Origin: Blepharisma japonicum
Lineage: Eukaryota; Ciliophora; Heterotrichea; Heterotrichida; Blepharismidae
Direction: 5' to 3'
Assembly (NCBI GenBank): GCA_949751835.1
Contig: CATKHK010000103.1
Coordinates: 1 to 64,000 of the forward strand
Length of the DNA: 64,000 nt
Shown here: piece after piece, positions 58,913 to 64,000 of the stretch
Numbering within the stretch: the stretch's first letter is position 1
Layout of the letters: each line of letters opens with the position of its first letter
The notes under the pieces: generated by a model
The model's input: the letters and a program-made list of their open reading frames with translations, nothing else
Database searches by the model: none
What the model was told of the DNA's origin: nothing
Position numbers and translations under genes: made by a program

Positions 58913-60082
58913 TTAAACTACTTTCTTTATTAGTGATATAACGTCGTTAAACCATGTGGAATTTTTGAACCACATAAAAGTACCATGTCCGAGGGGATAG
59001 TCGTCTTTGTACCACATGATATTGGCGTTAACTATTTGTGATTTAAGCCATTGGACGTCAACTTGGTCGCCAAGTCTGTCATATTCTCCACCAAAAAGCC
59101 CGAAATTTGATGTCAGGCTTGTCAAATTATAAACTGGAGGCTTCGCTGAGCCATAGATTTCGTAGTTTTTAATAGGGTCTTCGTAGTCGAATTTTTGCAT
59201 TCTTGGCTCTTTGTATAAGGCCATTTGGCTCCACATTTTGATGTTTTTCAAGGAATCTGAGCTTGGGTAATGCCCCATAATGACATCTAGTCTTTCATTG
59301 TTGTCTACATTTCCATCAGAGTCAGCGATCATGTCGACTACATCTTTGCAGACAAGATTTAAATATTCACAAATCCACGGCATTATAAGGGAATCTTTTT
59401 TAAAAACTTCGTCAATCCCGAACATTGCCATCAAGTCAAAAAATTCGGGATGATTTGCATCAGAAAGGACTTTTGACGTCTGATGCATGACTGTTGCAAT
59501 TGGGGCTAATAAAATAGAAACTGCTAATTTTGATGCAAATTCTGGGTGTTCTATTAGATGAGCCATAATGATAGTCGTCCCTTGTGAATGGCCGATGTAC
59601 ACTAATTTCTGATAGCCAGTGAAATTTAACACAAAATTTATTTCAGTTGGAATATCATATTGAGCCATCTCATTCCAAGTGTAATTCCAAAATAGTGGGT
59701 CAGTATTTGGGTTTAGCGTTGTGTGGTTTCTTGAATGATGGTTTCCACGAGTATTTCCGAACCAGATATCGTACCCTAAATTTACTAAAATAAAGCCAGG
59801 AGCTATGTCTTCATCATTTATAATCCAATCATCAGAGGAGTCCACAAGTCCATGCTGCATGAAAATGGGAGTCCCTGAGTTAAAGGTTTTTGAATGCTTT
59901 TTTCCAATGCGAAACAGATTAAGAATGTAACCATCTGGGGTCGTAACCCAATAAGGGGTAACTGGGTAGCGCAAAAATTGGCAATATTCAATGAAGTCCA
60001 TGTACGCTTCAGGGTTTACGATTGAAGCTCTGAGAGAAGCATAAACTTGTAGGAGGAGAAGGATAAAAAGGGGAAATTTCAT
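58913..60082 (-). CDS. Acid-lipase-like alpha/beta hydrolase, secreted
   Basis: 389 residues: signal peptide (MKFPLFILLLLQVYASLRA), the N-terminal lipase segment (YPVTPYWVTTPDGYILNLFR), oxyanion region (MQHGLVDSSDDWI), nucleophile elbow GHSQG, acid residue in GGEYDRLGD and catalytic His in LGHGTFMW. Family: gastric/lysosomal acid lipases that hydrolyse triglycerides and cholesteryl esters. Several N-glycosylation sites are present. It probably works in food vacuoles or lysosomes. Intronless. Confidence 0.94.
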   Translation of the reverse strand: MKFPLFILLLLQVYASLRASIVNPEAYMDFIEYCQFLRYPVTPYWVTTPDGYILNLFRIGKKHSKTFNSGTPIFMQHGLVDSSDDWIINDEDIAPGFILVNLGYDIWFGNTRGNHHSRNHTTLNPNTDPLFWNYTWNEMAQYDIPTEINFVLNFTGYQKLVYIGHSQGTTIIMAHLIEHPEFASKLAVSILLAPIATVMHQTSKVLSDANHPEFFDLMAMFGIDEVFKKDSLIMPWICEYLNLVCKDVVDMIADSDGNVDNNERLDVIMGHYPSSDSLKNIKMWSQMALYKEPRMQKFDYEDPIKNYEIYGSAKPPVYNLTSLTSNFGLFGGEYDRLGDQVDVQWLKSQIVNANIMWYKDDYPLGHGTFMWFKNSTWFNDVISLIKKVV

Positions 60083-60265
60083 TTATTCAACTGTTGTAAG
60101 TAGAAAATAAAGCCATTTTGCTTAAAATGCATGTTGATTTATCAGTTATGACATACAATTTTGCATTTAAAACAATTAAGTTACATATAAATAATGAAAA
60201 ATTCTTCATATGAAAATTTCTGATTTTATCAGTATTCTGACACTCAAAATCCTTTTTCATAAATT

Positions 60266-61162
60266 ATGGGAAAACTGTCAGACGACCAAAAATCTGGAGT
60301 TTATGCAGCAGATATAGTATGCAGCTGTGCTAGCTTACTCGGCTCATTATTTGTGATTATCATGTATTTAGGGTACAAAGAAATCCGCTCTTTTTCTTTC
60401 AGACTTGTAGTATATCTTTCAATTTTCGATTCGATGTACGCAATAGGTATCTTAATCGGGCCAACTCAAAATTACACAACTTGTATGGCCCAAGCCATTA
60501 TAGTCTCTTATTTTCCTTTAGGAACCATTATATGAACCAACATAATTGCCTTTACCCTCTATAAATCTATAGTCAAACAAGTCGATGTAGGAAAATACGA
60601 ATGGAAAATTATTTTATTTGGAATTTTAGCACCCTTGCCAGGCACATTACTTCCTTTAACAACAAACTCATATGGCAAAGCTCGGTTTGGCGAATGCTGG
60701 ATTGTAATAGATGATGACAGAACTAATGGGATTATCTGGCAGCTTTTTCAATTTTATTTGCCTTTATGGATTGGGTTTATATTTAATGCATTTTGCTATT
60801 ATAGAGTCAGGCATTTTGTAAAAGTTATGATGATGCATGTACAGAATGATTTAGATGACGCTGTCAAGCAGCAGAAATTAAAATTAATTTCTCGACTGAA
60901 ATATTACCCACTTGCATTGATTTTTTGCTGGTTTTTTGCAACTATTGATCAGATTTATTTGTATAGTAATTATAATGATCCAAGTTTTGGGCTGGCACTG
61001 CTAGATGTGTCGTTTGGGTCGAGCCAAGGACTTTTAAATGCGCTTATATATGGACTTAATCCGGTGGTAATGAATGCGTTTATGAAGTCTTTGCATCAAT
61101 GCATGCCATGTGTGAGCTATGAAGATAAAGGAAGAGAGATAGAAATTACTTCAAAGGTTTAG
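60266..61162 (+). CDS. Seven-helix receptor, cAMP-receptor-like
   Basis: 298 codons with one TGA as Trp (LGTIIWTNIIAF). Seven hydrophobic segments are visible: AADIVCSCASLLGSLFVIIM, RLVVYLSIFDSMYAI, AIIVSYFPLGTIIW, KIILFGILAPLPGTLL, QFYLPLWIGFIFNAFCYY, LALIFCWFFATIDQIY, and SSQGLLNALIYGLNPVVMN. The helix 3 and 7 patterns resemble Dictyostelium cAR/CRL-type receptors. A Cys near the extracellular end of helix 3 (TTCMAQ) and one in loop 2 (FGECWIV) could form the usual disulphide. The ligand is unknown. Confidence 0.85.
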
Positions 61163-61219
61163 ATAATTACAAAATAATTTAATTAAAGTTAATAAGACAG
61201 ATAATTGTTAAAAGATTAA

Positions 61220-61639
61220 TTATCCCATGATTTTTGTGTGTGTAATGAATAAACAAACAAAGAGTAACGCTAAAAAGAGAATTCCTATACCAGCAAAATC
61301 TTTTCCCATAATAAAAGCTACTATAGAGAAATAGAGCCCAGCTAATATTGTACCTGCAATCCTGAAATCTTTTTGTGCTTTTATGAAGGTTGAACTCCAG
61401 GAATGGTCTGCCTTTAGCCTGAAATTGTAGTATTTAAAGATTTTAATCTTTTCTTCAAAAGTTAAACCTGAACATGCCAATACCGCCTGCTTATAGATAT
61501 CCATATCTTTTATTTCTACACTGTAAATTGGTTCAAGATCTTGGTTTCGGATTGCTGCATCGATCGCATCTATTGCTAAAGCTTTGGTAATTGGATTGGA
61601 TCTGGTACTTAAATTTGGATTAGGGGCTTCGACTGACAT
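61220..61639 (-). CDS. Small two-helix membrane protein
   Basis: 139 residues. The polar N-terminus (LAIDAIDAAIRNQDL) is followed by two hydrophobic segments in a hairpin (RIAGTILAGLYFSIVAFIMG and GIGILFLALLFVCLFI). No family recognised. Its first 48 codons are repeated in a truncated copy at 63711-63857. Confidence 0.72.
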   Translation of the reverse strand: MSVEAPNPNLSTRSNPITKALAIDAIDAAIRNQDLEPIYSVEIKDMDIYKQAVLACSGLTFEEKIKIFKYYNFRLKADHSWSSTFIKAQKDFRIAGTILAGLYFSIVAFIMGKDFAGIGILFLALLFVCLFITHTKIMG

Positions 61640-61782
61640 TTATTTATAAATCTCCCTAATTAAAATCCCCATTTTAAATTTCTATGCATTTAATCAAGAG
61701 GTTATTTTCAAAATCTAAGTCTCAAAAAGCATCCCCTTACCTCGAATTCGAAGAGAAAACTCTTGAAAGTCCTGAAGAGTTT
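61494..61782. repeat. Left copy of tandem-duplicated segment
   Basis: Matches 63712-64000 with a handful of substitutions and one single-base gap, at an offset of 2218. It contains the start of the minus-strand gene, the divergent spacer and the start of the plus-strand gene. Confidence 0.93.
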
Positions 61783-62199
61783 AAAGCTGCTCATCACCGA
61801 ATGGCTTTAAAAGAAATTTCCAAGTATGAAAATGTGGATTTTAATAATTTTTCCGATTCACAGGTAAAGAGAATAGTAAAAGAAATTGGATTGATAATTA
61901 AAACTTCGCTTCTGAAATATCCTGATACAGCAGAATGCGACACAGAAGTCTTGGAAATAAGCAGAGTTTTGATCAAAGTTACCCGGTTTCGGCTTTACTT
62001 CATGGATTATCTCAGCGACAATTATCATGAAATTATTCGTCAAGGAACAAAAATTGAATGATATTATCGGACAGAGATGATTTATTTTCTAAAGTGACGA
62101 GGACCCAATAAGCTAAGTCCTGGAGTCAGCTTATTTCATTCGATTAGGCAAGGAACAACACCAGTGAGCTATCTTAAAGATCTTTTAAACTGTAACTAA
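61684..62199 (+). CDS. Small protein, unknown
   Basis: 171 codons, open through two TGA (TKIEWYYRTEM, FLKWRGPN) to TAA 62197-62199. It starts with a basic leader (MHLIKRLFSKSKSQK), then helical segments (RMALKEISKYENVD, QVKRIVKEIGLIIKTSL). No domain recognised. A second, partial copy starts at 63901. The divergent neighbour lies 44 bases away. Confidence 0.7.
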
Positions 62200-62202
62200 G
62201 GT

Positions 62203-63459
62203 TTAAATTTAATAGATAGTAAGCTTAGCTCATAGAGAGGAAGTAAGAGATGCTTAATTTGATTTTTAAATCCTTTAATAAAATTTATTTTCCTATTTTC
62301 TGTCAACTTTTTAAGATTCATACTAAAAGACAAAATATTGCCATTATTTAGACATAGTCTAAGTTCAACATAAATACCATTTAGTAATTTAGGCAATGGC
62401 TATTATGCTTGTCATAAAGATTGATGAAGCTATATAGTAGATTCCTTTTTTATCAAATGCTTTCAATTTATCAGTTATCCTGCACAAATATCTAGACTTA
62501 AAATCAAGTTTATATTTTTACACTAATCCATAACATTTGATAATTGTTTCTCTAATTTTTTAAGTTTAAGTGCAATAAAGTCCATGAGATTGCTTATCTT
62601 AAAGGCATTAAAAATTGTTTTGATATTATTCAATCATGAAATAGTATGAAGTAATTTTTCCTCATTTGATCGCAAGCTTTTAAGATCTTGAATAGGTTTC
62701 GAAATATTTTCTATTTCTTTCTCTTTTTTTTTTCGAATTCATGCTAAAATTTTTTCTTTAAGATCTGGGATATTGAGGGTATTATTGATATATTTGAAAT
62801 TTTTATCTGTTTCTTCTTAAATGCTATAAGATAATTTAGAGGCTTTATTTCAGTTAGCTTTATCATTAGCAAGCAAGAAATGTAATTTCAATTTGATTTC
62901 CTTCTCAATTTTATTGTTCAGTTTATTTTTAATTTTATAATATCCATCAACATCTTCAAAATTTAAATTTAAGCTTATAGCTCTTCAAGGGTTGTATAAG
63001 ATTGTTTCATAAATTTGCGAAAGTGATTGATTTGGTTTTATATCGTCTAATTCACTTTCTTTTACTCCTTGATTCATTTCATCATCAGATATTTCTTCAT
63101 GCTTTTCTGTATAAATTGCCAAATGATTTTTGATTGCAAATTATTACACTATCATTATTTAAATTTGGAATGATATTAGCAAGTCGTTCAGCACTTCATA
63201 CTAGTATCTAAAAGAATTATTTTATCATTAATTTTATTTTTAGAAGTCATAATTCATTTGGTATGGATCTTTCTATATTATAGCGCAGGCGATCAAACCA
63301 CTTAGCGATATCTGATAAATTGGGATCTGCTAGTTTTATCAAACTAATCAAATCGTTATATCCTTCAAAGCTATTTTTTTCGTTGTTTCATTTTATTTTA
63401 TTAACTCTACAAATAAATTTATCTAATTGAATTGCACATCAAATCTCAAAATTAAGCAT
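62203..63459 (-). pseudogene. Decayed helical protein gene
   Basis: Minus-strand coding traces in several phases. From ATG 63459 a clean 80-codon stretch (MLNFEIWCAIQLDKFICRVN, NDLISLIKLADPNLSDIAKW) ends at TAA 63217. A second open stretch, 63140-62523, is helical and has only one TAA, at 62819 (SELDDIKPNQSLSQIYETIL, NKLNNKIEKEIKLKLHFLL). A third piece lies at 62396-62203 (KLLNGIYVELRLCLNNGN). TGA falls at Trp-like sites, so the gene once used this code. No 15-16 nt intron with local consensus removes the breaks. At least three breaks. Family not recognised. Confidence 0.62.
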
Positions 63460-63710
63460 ATTCAAAATTGAAATCAATAATAATAATATAAAATGTCTAA
63501 AAATGGCCTCATTCCACGAAACACTGAATCAATATTATTTCCTATTCCTGTCAAAGTTTTCTCATATTCCCCAAATGTAAGATAGATTATTTTAGAAAAG
63601 AAAATAAGTTATCCCAAATAATTTTTTAAGGGGTGCGAACAAAGTCAATAATATAGTTCACTCTTATTTTAAAAATTCTTTCTTTTTTACATTAAAACTA
63701 TTATTGATTT

Positions 63711-63857
63711 TTAGATATCCATATCTTTTATTTCTACACTGTAAATTGGTTCAAGATCTTGGTTTCGGATTGCTGCATCGATCGCATCTATTGCCAAAAC
63801 TTTGGTAATTGGATTGGACCTGGCACTTAAATTTGGATTAGGGGCTTCGACTGACAT
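63711..63857 (-). pseudogene. Truncated copy of the 61220-61639 gene
   Basis: The first 48 codons match the intact gene with few changes (SVEAPNPNLS, YSVEIKDMDI). The duplication junction then supplies TAA, and both membrane helices are lost. Confidence 0.85.
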
Positions 63858-64000
63858 TTATTTATAAATCTCCCTAATTAAAATCCCATTATAAATTTCT
63901 ATGCATTTAATCAAGAGGTTATTTTCAAAATCTAAGTCTCAAAAAGCATCCCCTTACCTCGAATTCGAAGAGAAAACTCCTGAAAGTCCTGAAGAGTTTA
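63712..64000. repeat. Right copy of tandem-duplicated segment (runs off edge)
   Basis: Begins at 'tagatatcc', equivalent to 61494. The base order fits a direct tandem duplication with a 2218 bp unit whose second copy continues past the window. The spacer just before (63460-63711) holds a 30-codon frame (MSKNGLIPRN) that I cannot support as a gene. Confidence 0.9.
63901..64000 (+). CDS. Partial second copy of the 61684 gene
   Basis: Starts MHLIKRLFSKSKSQKAS like the copy at 61684, with Pro for Leu at one position (EKTPESPEEF). It is cut by the window edge, so whether it stays open is unknown. Confidence 0.7.
   Translation, partial: MHLIKRLFSKSKSQKASPYLEFEEKTPESPEEF

Overview
The window looks like the somatic (macronuclear-type) genome of a heterotrich ciliate close to Blepharisma. 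In-frame TGA falls where tryptophan is expected, most clearly in the WDTAGQE motif of a Rab-like GTPase at 35722-35724. TAA and TAG are the real stops. The genes that need splicing are rescued by ten GT-AG introns of exactly 15 nt, all with an A at intron position 10. That combination of code and intron size fits Blepharisma, not Stentor (standard code), Tetrahymena or Paramecium. Genes are dense and spacers are short and AT-rich. I saw no tRNA, rRNA, CRISPR array, telomere or intact transposon.

Region 1-12 kb is an accessory block built from one gene family. Members share an N-terminal Cys/His zinc knuckle and a helical domain, joined either to coiled-coil repeats plus a kelch-like end (1740-4158) or to long TPR arrays (two 770-residue twins at 5778-8090 and 8848-11163). 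Broken relatives lie at 209-807, 4925-5751 and 11474-11850. The two kelch fossils sit in a near-identical duplicated block (1-807 and 4768-5633).

12990-25229 is one uninterrupted frame of 4079 codons: a secreted or surface protein with Cys-rich repeats, three Notch-type LNR modules, a C-terminal membrane cluster and a repeat-bearing tail.

25.4-61.2 kb is ordinary compact housekeeping and ciliary sequence: two Sfi1-like proteins, a DPY-30 homologue, an MFS transporter, a Rab-like GTPase, an EF-hand protein, an ornithine decarboxylase antizyme, a P5B ATPase, a voltage-sensor/cyclase fusion, a p24-like protein, a PKA regulatory subunit, a CEP70 homologue, a methyltransferase, a GBP-type GTPase, an acid-lipase-like hydrolase and a seven-helix receptor. 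cAMP signalling is represented three times (cyclase, PKA-R, cAR-like receptor).

The most notable locus is 37519-41812. The antizyme is split into ORF1 and ORF2 at a TTT-TGA site, the classic antizyme +1 frameshift context, in an organism that otherwise reads TGA as Trp. It lies head-to-head with a P5B ATPase, a family whose studied members move polyamines.

61.2-64 kb holds two small genes, a decayed gene, and the junction of a tandem duplication with a 2218 bp unit that runs off the right edge.
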